From Polynucleobacter necessarius (GTDB lineage Bacteria; Pseudomonadota; Gammaproteobacteria; Burkholderiales; Burkholderiaceae), in NCBI RefSeq assembly GCF_900095185.1, contig NZ_LT606948.1, positions 248,001 to 312,000 on the forward strand: DNA of 64,000 nt. The letters run 5' to 3'. The notes under the pieces were generated by a model, which was not told the origin of the DNA, searched no databases, and saw only the letters and a list, made by a program, of their open reading frames with translations. The position numbers and the translations under genes are program-made. Shown piece after piece: positions 8,067 to 16,697 of the stretch (positions are counted from its first letter, which is position 1; every line of letters starts with the position of its first letter).

Positions 8067-8958
8067 GTCTTACCTTGCCCCAGCAAGTCGGCATCAGCAT
8101 CTAACACCTTATTGGGTTGCTCCAGCCTCAATAAGTGAGCAGAGTCTGCATAACTAAATGTTTTGGATTATGGGAAGGTTTTTTAAAGCGGGTAATCCTG
8201 CAACATTAAAGATGCCATCTTTCTCCCCCCCCCAAAGAATTAAGGTTGCGCCCTGATATACAGGTCCACTCTCTAATGCCCCGCCGTAAAAATTAACAAT
8301 ATCCCAAACCTATTGATAGTGACGATTGTTATCCAGATAGTCTTTAATTAGTTGTGAGCTTATTTTTCAATCCACAACCGGTGGTTTAAAAAATAACAAG
8401 CTCATTTCCAATTCCAATTGATTCTGGTTTATCGGAATAAAAGGGTTGACACCTTGGAAAATGGCACTCTTCACCCGTGGACTCCAAGGAATGATTCCTA
8501 TTGGGGCGCCAATAAATGCAAGAGATTGAATTGCTTGTGGATATTAAATCGCATACATAGAGGCGATAGTGCCACCCATTGAACTACCAGCGATATGAAT
8601 CTGCTCCAGTCTTAGACCAGTTAAAAATTCGTGCAATACTTTTACTTGAGACCCCAAAGGGTAAACCGAGACCGAAAAACCAGAGCTTGCTCCATAACTA
8701 GGAAGAGCAGGGGCGATAACCTGATCACCCTTGCTAGCCAATGCACAACCAACATCAAGCCACTGCTCTTTTTGAGCAAATAATCCATGCATCAATAGGA
8801 TTGATGGGCCTGTACCACCGTCCAGGTAACTAATCACACCCGAATCAACACTCATCTTCTTGATAACCAGAGGACAAAAACCTGTAGTGGTCTGACTATA
8901 AAATCCAATAAACAAACAGGATGCCAATACAAAATAGAAATCTAATCATTAAGCGCAT
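8048..8958 (-). pseudogene. alpha/beta hydrolase relic
   Basis: Starts at ATG 8958 (MRLMIRFLFCIG, a membrane-anchor or signal-like opening) with a frameshift within it. The hydrolase core is recognisable: SILLMHGLFAQKEQW (HG oxyanion region), PALPSYGAS, and the nucleophile elbow GSSMGG in IHIAGSSMGGTIASMYA. A stop follows, then YPQAIQSLAFIGAPIG and, much later, ATLILWG and a terminal LLGQGKTVLPKK. Several stops and a nine-C tract (8225-8233) interrupt the second half. Substrate unknown. It lies downstream of a broken nitroreductase on the same strand. Confidence 0.7.
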
Positions 8959-9020
8959 GAAATTATTGCCCTCTAAAAACTAAATTTATGCTACTTCTTC
9001 AATTAAGCATGTCCATCAAC

Positions 9021-9618
9021 TTAGTTGACCCATGTCGTAAATTCTTCCGCCCACCACCCTCGGGGTGTGAAAGGTATTTACTAATTTTGCGGGCAGGTAT
9101 CCAAGCCCTCCCCCCTCTTGCAGCGACCATTAGATTCTGCAGGAACATGCCGTAGTCCAGCATTGATCCCCTGCCCAGCTCCTTATCGATGGTAAAGAAG
9201 AAGCAAACTGGTGCACCGAATGCCTCAAAATTCTTGCGATGCTGAATATGCATCTTATCTTTATCCCCCTTGGTGATGCCCAAGAGCCAATATAGACCCC
9301 AACCATTTTCACGACGTCGATCGATATAAGGACTATAAACCATTTCGCTAGATAATAGTCGTAAGCTGGCTAATATTCTTTTGCTAACTCTGGATTAGCA
9401 GCAATCTCATCGTATGCAGTATAGACTTTTTCACATCACTCACTGAGTGACTTACCCTCAAGCACATAAACTTTCCATGATTGAGTATTGGTACCAGATG
9501 GGGTACGCGCTGCAATATTCAATAATCGAAGAATCAGCTCCTTCGAGATACCCTGTTTAGTAAAAACTCTCACAGACATGCGAGAAGTAATTGCATCTGC
9601 TGGCATTAATGCTTTCAT
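9021..9618 (-). pseudogene. nitroreductase family protein relic
   Basis: FMN-dependent oxidoreductase family. ATG at 9618 gives MKALMPADAITSRMSVRVFT, leading to AARTPSGTNTQSWKVYVLEG, the typical SVRxF...APSGxNxQPW signature. A nonsense codon follows near 9436. The second part, in frame from SPYIDRRRENGWGLY, has APVCFFFTIDKELGRGSM and LDYGMFLQNLMVAARG. Near 9110 there is a frameshift and about 50 residues are missing before the C-terminus (LVNTFHTPRV then AEEFTTWVN). Clearly non-functional. Confidence 0.8.
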
Positions 9619-9689
9619 GATTCGCTTGCGTATATTTAGGCATTCATCTATTTGATATAGAAAACCGTAGCATAGCCGTTGATGGCAAT

Positions 9690-9714
9690 CAAAAACCCGC
9701 CGAGGCGAGTTTAG
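9690..9714 (-). terminator. Rho-independent terminator after the choloylglycine-hydrolase-like relic
   Basis: On the minus strand, AAACTCGCC pairs with GGCGGGTTT (one G-U pair) and a T-rich run follows. It lies just downstream of the relic ending at 9746. Confidence 0.6.
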
Positions 9715-9745
9715 TAGCACGAATACGAATCAGCAAATCAGCAAA

Positions 9746-10737
9746 TCAATTTAATGGGAATACGATTTTGAGTTTATCCAATTTAGTGTATTTAATTTCC
9801 TTGGCATTGACATCTATCTTTTTCAGATCATAGCTATAGATGTTAGTATTCTCATACATCTTCACACTGTAAGGCATCTCTTTATTATTCGCTACTACGC
9901 TCCACTCGGTTATCTCATAGCCACCTGAGGCACCACCATATGGATTACTCGCGGGTAATGTAACTGCGCCAGGAGGGATATCAAAACTTCCCAAAATATG
10001 CCCAGCTGCAGCACTTGCTTGAGCAGTCGTAAAGTTAGTAGGAACTGAACGCGAGAGAAATACCGCACGAATAAAGCGGCTAGTGCTCAAGTAGTCGCCA
10101 GGAAAGAAGGCCGTGTAAGGCATTACCAGAGCTAGGAGCTGCAAACGTGGCACCATTAATCACTAGTGGCGGTTTTTCTACCTTGGAAAGGTTAACGTAC
10201 TTACCAATATTATTCAGTTGATCTTGAAACGGAGGATCGTTTGTCATCACGGTCACTGGATTATCCGTAATATTGAGCTACCCCTTCATATACTCAACAA
10301 CAATACTTTTTCCATTTGCGTCATGGAATGTGTAGTGCATTGGCGGGGTGCGATTGCCATCAATAGACAGCTTAGCTCCGTTGACCTTAATCTTCTGGAA
10401 TCCTGTTTTAATTTCTTCAACAGTAGCAAACTTGGTCAAAACATCAGTCAGCACCTGTACTGAATTAATACTCTCGCTTGAGTTTGCCGCAGCAACAGCA
10501 TATGTGGAGCTCCAGCTAAGCCCTGATCCATACTTGCCATCAACTCCAATTCCTTTAAGGGCGTAGCCTCTAGGAATAGTCGTGAGCTGTGAGGCCAAAG
10601 ACATTCCAAACTCTAGGGTTCGTCTATAGACATCAGCACCATCGCTACCTTTTAATAGAAAACTAGTACAGGCTTACACTAACCAAGGGAGTAAATGCCA
10701 GGCTGACTGATGCCGAAGCAGCCACCATCTTTCTCAT
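9746..10737 (-). pseudogene. linear amide C-N hydrolase (choloylglycine hydrolase family) relic
   Basis: Ntn-hydrolase family with an N-terminal catalytic cysteine, exported. ATG 10737 opens a signal peptide (MRKMVAASASVSLAFTPLVS). A frameshift separates it from ACTSFLLKGSDG, which carries the expected catalytic Cys, followed by RRTLEFGMSL and TIPRGYALKGIGVDG, matching the family opening. A stop interrupts at EYMKG/LNITDNPV, then VMTNDPPFQDQLNNI (the family's TNxPxFxxQL segment), a frameshift near 10140, and a clean C-terminal piece with TEWSVVANNKEMPYSVKMY to the stop at 9746. At least three lesions. Confidence 0.78.
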
Positions 10738-10837
10738 TATTTTTTTCTCCACAACTACCTCCTGATTTCAGGGGTAACTTAAGAATAATACTATCCTAAT
10801 CAATAATAAAGACTAATCTCCTACAGAGAATCACAAT

Positions 10838-11221
10838 ATGCGAACTAAAGCATCTATTGAATTGCGCGATCTTCAACTCCAAACCCAAATTGGAATCTAC
10901 AAGCCCGGCGACATTGTTCCCGATAGACCTTTAGATCTCACGCTAAAGGTCGACTCTGATCTGGTGTTGACTACTGAAGATGGGATCGGTCATGTTTTTG
11001 ATTATGACCCTCTGATTGCTGATATTGAGAGCTTAGCCGGCGATGGTTTATATGAGGCTCAAGAAAGATTGGTCAGTAGGATAGTTGAGGCATGCGCAAG
11101 CTACCCCCAAGTTACCGCCTTAGAAATTAGCCTCCGCAAATCTCCCGTTAGAAATCAATCTGGCTCACTGGGCGTTAGGCTACTCCTGGAGCAGGCTGAC
11201 TTAGCAGCTTTAAGAAATTAA
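10838..11221 (+). CDS. folB: dihydroneopterin aldolase family protein FolB
   Basis: Folate biosynthesis enzyme that cleaves dihydroneopterin to 6-hydroxymethyl-dihydropterin. 127 residues, slightly long. Matches include IELRDLQLQTQIGIY, DYDPLIADIESLAGDGLYEAQERL (family: Y-E-x-x-E-x-L) and EISLRKSP, which carries the family lysine. The frame is intact. It is an isolated survivor among relics; the upstream pathway gene folE2 in this window is damaged. Its start at 10838 is supported by AGAGAATC spacing and homology. Confidence 0.82.
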   Translation: MRTKASIELRDLQLQTQIGIYKPGDIVPDRPLDLTLKVDSDLVLTTEDGIGHVFDYDPLIADIESLAGDGLYEAQERLVSRIVEACASYPQVTALEISLRKSPVRNQSGSLGVRLLLEQADLAALRN

Positions 11222-11245
11222 GCAATCTTCAATCTACGGAAAAGT

Positions 11246-11710
11246 GTGTCATCTATGAAGCTCATCAAAATCTGCATCTCTCTTTGCGCTGTGATAATTG
11301 GTAATATGCTACCTCTTGCAGCACAGGCAAACCTAGCGACCGACTTGCATGACAGCGAGCACGTCCTTCTAATGCGACATGCAGATGCTCCTGGAGATGG
11401 AGATCCTTCTGGGTATCAGCTAAACCAATGCTCCGCCCAACGCAATCGTGGTAAAGTGCAGATTGCTCCATCTCTTGGTTCATTTTTTGACAATATGAGT
11501 CTTGAAAAACAACAAACAAAAGACTTGGAGAAATTGATTCAGTCGACTCTCAAAAGCAATCATAGGCAGCCGCTGATTCTCGCAACCCATCACGTCAATA
11601 TTCAGGCTTATACGGGAAAAGTGGTAGGTGTTAACGACATGGTTCTAGTAAAAGTAAATCAGAATGGGCAGCATATATCACATCAGATTTACCCCAGCCC
11701 CAGACTTTAA
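11246..11710 (+). CDS. histidine phosphatase family protein with in-frame internal deletion
   Basis: Exported protein of the phosphoglycerate-mutase-like histidine phosphatase superfamily. A signal peptide (KLIKICISLCAVIIGNMLPL then AAQA) precedes the catalytic LLMRHADAPG. The second conserved histidine block is ILATHHVNIQAYTG near the end. Between CSAQRN and the APSLGSFFDNM segment roughly 45 residues expected in relatives, including the second arginine region, are missing without loss of frame, so 154 residues remain of about 195-200. Catalysis is doubtful. It lies 24 bases after folB. Confidence 0.65.
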   Translation: MSSMKLIKICISLCAVIIGNMLPLAAQANLATDLHDSEHVLLMRHADAPGDGDPSGYQLNQCSAQRNRGKVQIAPSLGSFFDNMSLEKQQTKDLEKLIQSTLKSNHRQPLILATHHVNIQAYTGKVVGVNDMVLVKVNQNGQHISHQIYPSPRL

Positions 11711-11716
11711 TGAGTA

Positions 11717-11915
11717 TCACTCTATAGTTAGGTGTCCGGTCCTTACAAAAATAGTGCAGCCTTCTTTACTAAAAGGCTGATGCAGGCTCATATGCGGGCT
11801 TCTAATCTATGAACCCGCTGGATAACGACCATGCCCATCCTCAAAAACTCCCTCAACCACAAAGATTTCCTCTCCCCCATAATGTTTGTGGGGATTGAAA
11901 TATACATGCATGCTT
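11717..11915 (-). pseudogene. cupin (ChrR-like) domain fragment
   Basis: Minus-strand frame: MHVYFNPHKHYGGEEIFVVE, GVFEDGHGRYPAGS, a TAG in place of an expected Trp, then IRSPHMSLHQPFSKEG and TIFVRTGHLTIE. This is the classic cupin metal-site pattern (H-x-H-x-GGEEIFV...PAG-x-W-x-R-x-P). Only the core of the domain is present; the upstream end runs straight into the hemA fragment, implying a deletion that joined the two. Confidence 0.7.
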
Positions 11916-11919
11916 AACA

Positions 11920-12237
11920 GCATGCACTCTCTTTAGCTGAATAGATATAGGGGCGTAATTCATTTTTATGGACATTATTCTGAGCAGCTAACTATTCAAA
12001 GGCACGACCTTCTAGATGATGATCTTCATACTCAACATCATTGGCGGCACAGTAGATTTCCATGCGGTTACACATAGACAAGCTTCTTACTTCAGGTTGA
12101 TGCTCGGCCTCTTCTATTTGCAAAAATTTGCGCAGATCGATTAATGAATCTTGTAACACATCAGGCGCAACTGCCACACTCTCCCGAATATCAATTGGGG
12201 CAGTATGATGATTCACGCCGAGGTGTAGCAGCTTCAT
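11920..12237 (-). pseudogene. hemA: glutamyl-tRNA reductase, N-terminal fragment
   Basis: First enzyme of C5-pathway heme synthesis. From ATG 12237: MKLLHLGVNHHTAPIDIRE, then the catalytic-site region SLSMCNRMEIYCA (family CNRTE; here Thr to Met). A TAG stops the frame after LEGRAFE where Trp is expected; the frame continues LAAQNNVHKNELRPYIYSAK and then ends against a cupin fragment. About 105 of roughly 430 codons remain. It may be a second copy associated with the photosynthesis cluster, since heme synthesis is usually retained; that cannot be tested here. Confidence 0.82.
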
Positions 12238-12366
12238 ACTTGGCATATGCTCAATATAGGCTCCTGGGTTCAAAACAAGTGCTTCCCAATTGAGGCGCAT
12301 CGCAATCGTTATTTATAGTCTGTTTTTACCAGTGAAAACCCTTATCAGGGGAAGTGCTTTTTGGGC

Positions 12367-12862
12367 CTAAGCCGCCTCTAATAAGCCTTTTGGCAGGAAA
12401 AAATTGACGGTTTCTTCAATTCCTAGCATGGGAACTACTGAACCCCGGTGCAAGGAATGAATCGCCTCAATGATTTTAGTGGTTAAGGCCTCTAGTGCTG
12501 AGGCGCCAGCGGTGACCCCAATGCTCTTTGCAGACATAAACCAGTCAGCCTCTATCTGAATAGGATCATCCACTAAAAATGCCGGGACATTTAAGCTGCT
12601 GGCTAACTCCTGCAAGCGCTTGGAATTGGAACTATTCGGACTTCCAACAACAACATCCACATGGGGAACCATCGCCTTAACAGCGTCTTGACGATTTTGT
12701 GTTGCGCAACAAATATACTGCCGTTTGGGAGCATGAATTTGGGGATCTTTTTTGATGTGAGCGCAGCCGTAATTTCCTGCGTTTCATCGACTGATAAAGT
12801 AGTTTGTGTAATGTAAGCCAATAGCTCATCTTGATTGAAAGAGAGCTTAGCAACATCAGCCA
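12367..12862 (-). pseudogene. ispH: 4-hydroxy-3-methylbut-2-enyl diphosphate reductase, C-terminal half
   Basis: Last enzyme of the MEP isoprenoid pathway, an iron-sulfur protein. The minus strand gives VADVAKLSFNQDELLAYITQ, TTLSVDETQEI, a frameshift, APKRQYICCATQNRQDAV (a cluster cysteine region), VVVGSPNSSNSKRLQELA, SIGVTAGASA and the terminal NFFLPKGLLEAA. The N-terminal half is on the plus strand at 13335-13768. Joining them across the inferred inversion reads IHLIEQ-VADVAKLSF with no gap. A frameshift within this half also disables it. Intact dxs and ispA elsewhere imply another ispH copy exists. Confidence 0.88.
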
Positions 12863-12867
12863 CTTGC

Positions 12868-13080
12868 ATTTTTACTGGGCTATATCACTGGATCGAGACG
12901 TACTGATTGTCCTAACGGGCTCAACGGCATAAGGCGTGCTTGATATGCTTTCCAGACCATTAACTATCATGAGATGACTTTACTCGGATTTGGTGTGCTT
13001 TTCTTTTTCATGAATCTGGAAGCCATGAATCAAACTGGATTTTGGACTTACATCATCTTATGGGGCATGCGGCAAAGCAC
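12868..13080 (+). pseudogene. puhE: photosynthetic complex assembly protein PuhE (DUF3623), middle part
   Basis: Plus-strand frame: FLLGYITGSRRTDCPNGLNG, IRRA, a TGA stop, YAFQTINYHEMTLLGFGVLF and [18 protein letters not shown]. These match PuhE/DUF3623 (family ITGPRRxPCP, AFxTxxYHEL, GxWTxxVLWxMRxS). The 5' part is on the minus strand at 13769-14001; the 3' end after MRQST has been replaced by an rplL fragment. It lies inside the inverted segment. Confidence 0.75.
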
Positions 13081-13085
13081 ACATT

Positions 13086-13331
13086 ATGGATTTGAACGAC
13101 TTGGTTAAGGCGTTCGAAAAGAAGTTTAATGTTTCAGCTGCAGCTATGGCCGTTGCTGGTCCTGCCGGTGCAGCTGGTGGCGATGCTGGTGGCGCTGAGC
13201 AAACAGAATTCACTGTTAACTTGCTCGAAGTTGGTGCAAATAAAGTTTCAGTAATTAAGGCAGTTCGCGAAATTACTGGTCTTGGCTTGAAAGAAGCTAA
13301 GGACTTGGTCGATGGTGCACCTAAGCCAATT
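13086..13331 (+). pseudogene. rplL: ribosomal protein L7/L12 internal fragment (duplicate)
   Basis: Codons for [20 protein letters not shown], the Ala/Gly hinge, [20 protein letters not shown] and [20 protein letters not shown] are clearly bL12, lacking roughly the first 18 and last 20 residues. It has no own start context, and the end runs into the ispH N-half. bL12 is essential and normally lies next to rplJ and rpoB, so this must be a partial copy carried here by a rearrangement rather than the working gene. Confidence 0.85.
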
Positions 13332-13334
13332 GAT

Positions 13335-13768
13335 CAAACAAAACCATCTTTCTTGCCCAGCCGCGAGGCTTCTGTGCGGGAGTGGAGCGAGCAATCCTCA
13401 TCGTGGAAGAGGCGCTCAAGAGACATGGCGCCCTCATTTATGTCAGACATGAAAGTATTCATAATGCTTATGTAGTCAAGGATTTTGAGGCGCGTGGCGT
13501 CGTCTTTATTAATCAACTCGATCAAGTGTTGAAGGGTGCTATTCTGATTTTAGCGCTCATGGAGTTTCCAAGGCAGTTCGGTATGAGGCTGATGAACGAC
13601 AATTTCAAGTGTTTAACGCTACTTGTCCGTTGATTGCCAAAGTTCATGCAGAAGTCATGCGTTTAAAAGAGCGTCGCTATCAAATTATTATGATTGGTCA
13701 TCACGGCCATCCAGAGGTAGAGGGAGCGATAGGGCAAATTGATGCCTCTATTCATTTGATTGAGCAAG
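13335..13768 (+). pseudogene. ispH: 4-hydroxy-3-methylbut-2-enyl diphosphate reductase, N-terminal half
   Basis: Reads [20 protein letters not shown] with the first cluster cysteine, then [39 protein letters not shown]. One T is missing from a T run near 13547, shifting the frame; after it the DNA spells [59 protein letters not shown] and [10 protein letters not shown]. The second cluster cysteine (ATCPL) is present. The gene stops at the inversion endpoint. The complement is 12367-12862. Confidence 0.88.
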
Positions 13769-14001
13769 CTCTTGCCATCCCCAAATAATAATTGCGCAGA
13801 CAAAGGAACAATACGCACCCGCTACGGTAGCCTGTTGGCTCGAGATTTCTAATCCCCAGAAGGCCATCAATAGCACGCCAATCGAAAGTACAAAAATCAA
13901 CTTGAAAATTTTTTTGGCAAACCATTAATCTTCAGAATAAGACCCGCGCTCACCCACCATACAAAGATGATAAAGATTAAAGGTCCTATCCAAAAATACA
14001 T
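13769..14001 (-). pseudogene. puhE: photosynthetic complex assembly protein PuhE (DUF3623), 5' part
   Basis: ATG 14001 opens MYFWIGPLIFIIFVWWVSAG, then LILKINGLPKK, a one-base loss in an A tract (seven A where eight restore the frame), then IFKLIFVLSIGVLLMAFWGL, SSQQATVAGAYCSFVCAII and IWGWQE at the inversion endpoint. Multi-pass membrane protein that in phototrophs helps assemble the photosynthetic apparatus. It follows acsF with a 6-base gap, as in many photosynthesis gene clusters. Confidence 0.72.
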
Positions 14002-14007
14002 GGTCCC

Positions 14008-15084
14008 TTACCAAACCGGTGCTAAGTGGATATCAGCAGGTAGCCCATTCGGAACTACTGGCAACAAATAGATTTGCAAAAAGGTGGTTGCTGCAACAAC
14101 AGCTAAACCACCACGCTTAACCTTAGAGAAGAATCCACCTTTTAGCTTAAGCTTCTCAACTTCATCAGAAATTTTTCTGAGCTTTTCAAAACCCTTCCAA
14201 ACCCTTGGATCATCCAAGTTAATAGTAAATGGAAATACTTGCTTAGAAATATCTGAGGTAATTTTAAGAACTTGGCGATCATAGTCTGTGGGCGAAACAC
14301 CAAGTGCCTTATGAAATTCGGGCCTTGAATGATCGCGTACATACATCGTTGCATACACTGCAATCAGGAAAAAGCGAATCCATAAACGATTCACACCACT
14401 GAGTAAGTCTGGGTTTGAACGCATTAATAGCGCAAATGCCTCACCATGACGGAATTCATCATTGCCCCATTTCTCAAACCAGAGAAATATTGGGTGAAAA
14501 CGTAAATCAGGATTGTTCTGAATGATGCGGTAAATCATGAGGTAGCGCGCGTATCCGACCTTTTCTGAAAGGTAGGTAGCATAAAAAATGAACTTTGACT
14601 TGAAGAAAGTATATTTTTTAGTTCTTGCCAAGAATCCTAAATCAACACCAATACCAAAATCTTTGAACCATTGATTAATAAATCCGGCACGCCTACTTTC
14701 ATCACGAGCCATGTAAGAGAAAAGATTGTTGAGTTCTGGATTATTAATGGATATTTAAATTTTGGAATACGACACGCAGCCAGAAAACTCAGAAGTAATA
14801 GAACTAATTAAAAAATCTAAGCATTCTTGATACAAACCCTCCGGAAGATAGGAGCAATCCTTCGACATATCTTCAGGGCGCTGAAAATGAGACTGATTGA
14901 TATCTTGATCAAACTCTTGCATGAGTCGAGCCCACTCCGGCTTTACGGAAGAAATATCAAAGCGGTCCATCCCATCAAAGTCAGTCGTATAAAAACGCGG
15001 ACTCAGAATGGTATTTTCAAGAGCGCGATCGGTTGACTCATTTCTCGAACACCCCATTGGCATTGTTGGGGCATTTGTACTCAT
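14008..15084 (-). pseudogene. acsF: Mg-protoporphyrin IX monomethyl ester oxidative cyclase AcsF
   Basis: Diiron oxygenase that closes the isocyclic ring of bacteriochlorophyll under aerobic conditions. The N-terminal piece begins MSTNAPTMPMGCSRNESTDR and has TILSPRFYTTDFDGMD, then SEFSGCVSYSKI. A single in-frame TAA (14755-14757) follows; translation would resume [20 protein letters not shown] in the same frame. The second diiron motif [14 protein letters not shown] is intact, but the first reads ESRRAGF where the family has E-x-R-H-AGF, so a metal-ligand histidine is lost too. Length without the stop is about 358 residues, near normal. It overlaps the small ORF upstream and precedes puhE. 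Confidence 0.88.
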
Positions 15085-15197
15085 GCTTTTACTCCTTCAC
15101 GCAAAATAATCGGTGCCACCTCTTTACTTGGAACTTGCCTAGGGTATGTTTTAGCCTTACTAAATCGAGTAGTCGAAAAGCTCACCTCATACAACAT
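15081..15197 (-). pseudogene. small conserved-looking ORF between puhC and acsF
   Basis: Open frame MLYEVSFSTTRFSKAKTYPR then VPSKEVAPIILREGVKA, whose TGA overlaps the acsF ATG. Photosynthesis clusters often have one short unnamed ORF at this position; I recognise the position more than the sequence. The upstream part of the same frame overlaps the damaged puhC end, so the ORF may have lost its own 5' end. Confidence 0.4.
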
Positions 15198-15252
15198 CGT
15201 CACCTCGAGCCTAGCAGTGAGATATACCCATATCCGAGATAAGAATCCCGCC

Positions 15253-15564
15253 TTAGATACAGTAGCCGTTCGGTTCAATTCGACTGTTTATAGCTAAATC
15301 AATCAAAGTTAGCCCTCCATCTGAGCGACTAATCAGCTCAAAGGCATCATCACTGGAGAGTTGGCGAATGCGACGATCACGAGCAAGCGCTCTTAAAATA
15401 CCCCTCACAAATCCTGCCTGCCCTTCAACTTTCGCATCAGCTTGAGGCTTTAGCTTACCAGACTGAACATAGCTTCCAACCAGCAGAACTACTATCGCCA
15501 AGGATGCGGCAATAAATAATGCAATGTAGTTTTGCACGTGTATTGGGCTGATGGGTAAAAGCAT
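15253..15564 (-). pseudogene. puhC: photosynthetic complex assembly protein PuhC, internally deleted
   Basis: From ATG 15564 (preceded by AGAGG): MLLPISPIHVQNY then one membrane helix (IALFIAASLAIVVLLVGSYV), a short linker, AGFVRGILRALARDRRIRQL, DDAFELISRSDGGLTLIDLA and NSRIEPNG. The FVRGxLRxLARxRR block and the DGxLTLxD block are diagnostic of PuhC. About 30 residues expected between helix and FVRG are missing and the last 15 or so residues are lost to a stop. It lies between puhB and acsF as in other clusters. Confidence 0.75.
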
Positions 15565-16213
15565 GCTGCTTCTACCTCTGAGCAATGACTTTTTGTATCA
15601 GCTGACTGATGAGAAGTTGCTTGGACTGAGCGCGCAATTACATTGTTTTCTGTAGTCCAGGCATCTACCAAAATTTGTGCCACCTCAGAATAGTTCTTTA
15701 TTCCCCTCAGGGTTGGGTGGGGTACGGCCCACTTATCAGGCCTTGAATGTGGCCATAAATGAAATATTGCGATCTTGCATCCCTTGCTCAACTTCAAATC
15801 AACATCACCAGTACCGTTGTTAGTAACCCCACAGTCTGCCGATTCAATCATCTTCAAAGGAAAGTTAAAGGTCATATTGAGCACAATTCCAATACGCATC
15901 ACAACCCGTTTATTGGTAATCGTATAGATTGCTGTGGAGGCCATTCAATACCCAATAAGTCTAAGACCTAGCGCTGATATTGCCAAAATACTGACTAAAG
16001 ACAACAAAATTACTGCAATTGGTTCGCCATCATTTAAGCCAATAGCAATCCAAAGTAGATGAACAAAATTTTGATATGAAAGACCCTTAACAAGATCGTC
16101 TTTGTATCAGGAGATCCCTGCCACAAAATACGCTCTCCCTTAGGCAATCGTTTTGGAAGACCTAGCTCAGTCTCAAACTCATGTTCTGGACTACTATGGA
16201 TATCGAGACTCAT
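15492..16213 (-). pseudogene. puhB: photosynthetic complex assembly protein PuhB
   Basis: ATG 16213 overlaps the puhA stop (ATGA). Reads SPEHEFETELGLPKRLPKGE, RILWQGSPDTKTILLRVFHI, a stop near LLLA, then in another frame EPIAVILLSLVSILAISALG, GLRLIGY, a TGA replacing Trp, then MASTAIYTITNKRVVMRIGI, FNFPLKMIESADC and KIAIFHLWPHSRPDKWAV, all PuhB hallmarks (GERILWQG, TxYTITxRRVVMRxG, LHLWPHARPW). The original stop also seems lost, since the frame runs into puhC. At least one frameshift and two nonsense codons. Confidence 0.82.
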
Positions 16214-16450
16214 GCCAGCGGCGCCTGACGTTCAGGCGTAGTGTATAGAGTACCTACTCCAAAGTACGCCATGATTTTTTCTTCTTCTGGATGCTTTGTT
16301 TTAGGGACTTGTGCAAATTGGTCTGCCAAAATGGATTGCACTTGAATATCCTGCTTACCAATACGAGAGAAGGTGATGGACAGCAAAATCTTATGTCCTG
16401 CTACCTCTACCTCGAGGTAACGAATCATCACTTCCATGTGATCTACCAAC
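16210..16450 (-). pseudogene. puhA: reaction centre H subunit PuhA, C-terminal remnant
   Basis: Only the last 75 or so codons remain: VMIRYLEVEVAGHKILLSIT, FSRIGKQDIQVQSILADQFA, EEKIMAYFGVGTLYTTPERQ APLA. The family ends MAYYGGGxLYATPxRxEPL, a very recognisable tail. The N-terminal membrane helix and most of the protein are absent; the DNA upstream is a plus-strand ORF instead. Without PuhA no reaction centre can be assembled. Followed by puhB with a 4-base overlap. Confidence 0.82.
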
Positions 16451-16475
16451 TATTTTGATTCAAGCAACAAATGAC

Positions 16476-16697
16476 ATGAGTCGCACCAAAAAGAAAAATC
16501 ATTTTTGGCGCTTCATTCCCTACTGCATTGCTAGCATCATGGGATTTGATTTCGGCTTCAAGTTTGGTTACGAAATCAGTTGGACTGTTCTAGCCGTATT
16601 AACTGGATTTGTGACGGCACTGATTTGTAATTTCATGATGGAATACGTGATGCTCAAAATATTTGGCCCACGATCATCACCTCATTATTCAATATGA
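16476..16697 (+). CDS. small two-helix membrane protein of unknown function
   Basis: 73 residues from ATG 16476: MSRTKKKNHFWRFIPYCIAS opening with a basic N-terminus and two hydrophobic segments (FIPYCIASIMGFDFGFKFGY; WTVLAVLTGFVTALICNFMM). The frame is clean, and the stop overlaps the start of a second small ORF (ATGA). It lies antisense to the photosynthesis cluster, between the puhA remnant and lhaA, where the puhA 5' end is missing. No strong Shine-Dalgarno is visible. I do not recognise the family. Confidence 0.5.
   Translation: MSRTKKKNHFWRFIPYCIASIMGFDFGFKFGYEISWTVLAVLTGFVTALICNFMMEYVMLKIFGPRSSPHYSI

Larger units (their letters stand above)
12863..13768. other. 906-bp inverted segment with 5-bp inverted repeats at its ends
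   Basis: Left end CTTGC (12863-12867), right end GCAAG (13764-13768). Everything inside is plus-strand (puhE middle, rplL fragment, ispH N-half) while flanking parts of the same genes are minus-strand. Flipping the segment rejoins both ispH (HLIEQ to VADVAK) and puhE (IIIWGWQE to LAFLLGYITG) in frame. Two genes repaired by one operation makes the inversion very likely. Confidence 0.88.

Noticed and set aside
13086..13475. 129-codon ORF as a functional L7/L12 gene
   Set aside because: Only an internal part of bL12 is present, the C-terminal third is out-of-frame ispH, and the essential gene belongs elsewhere.
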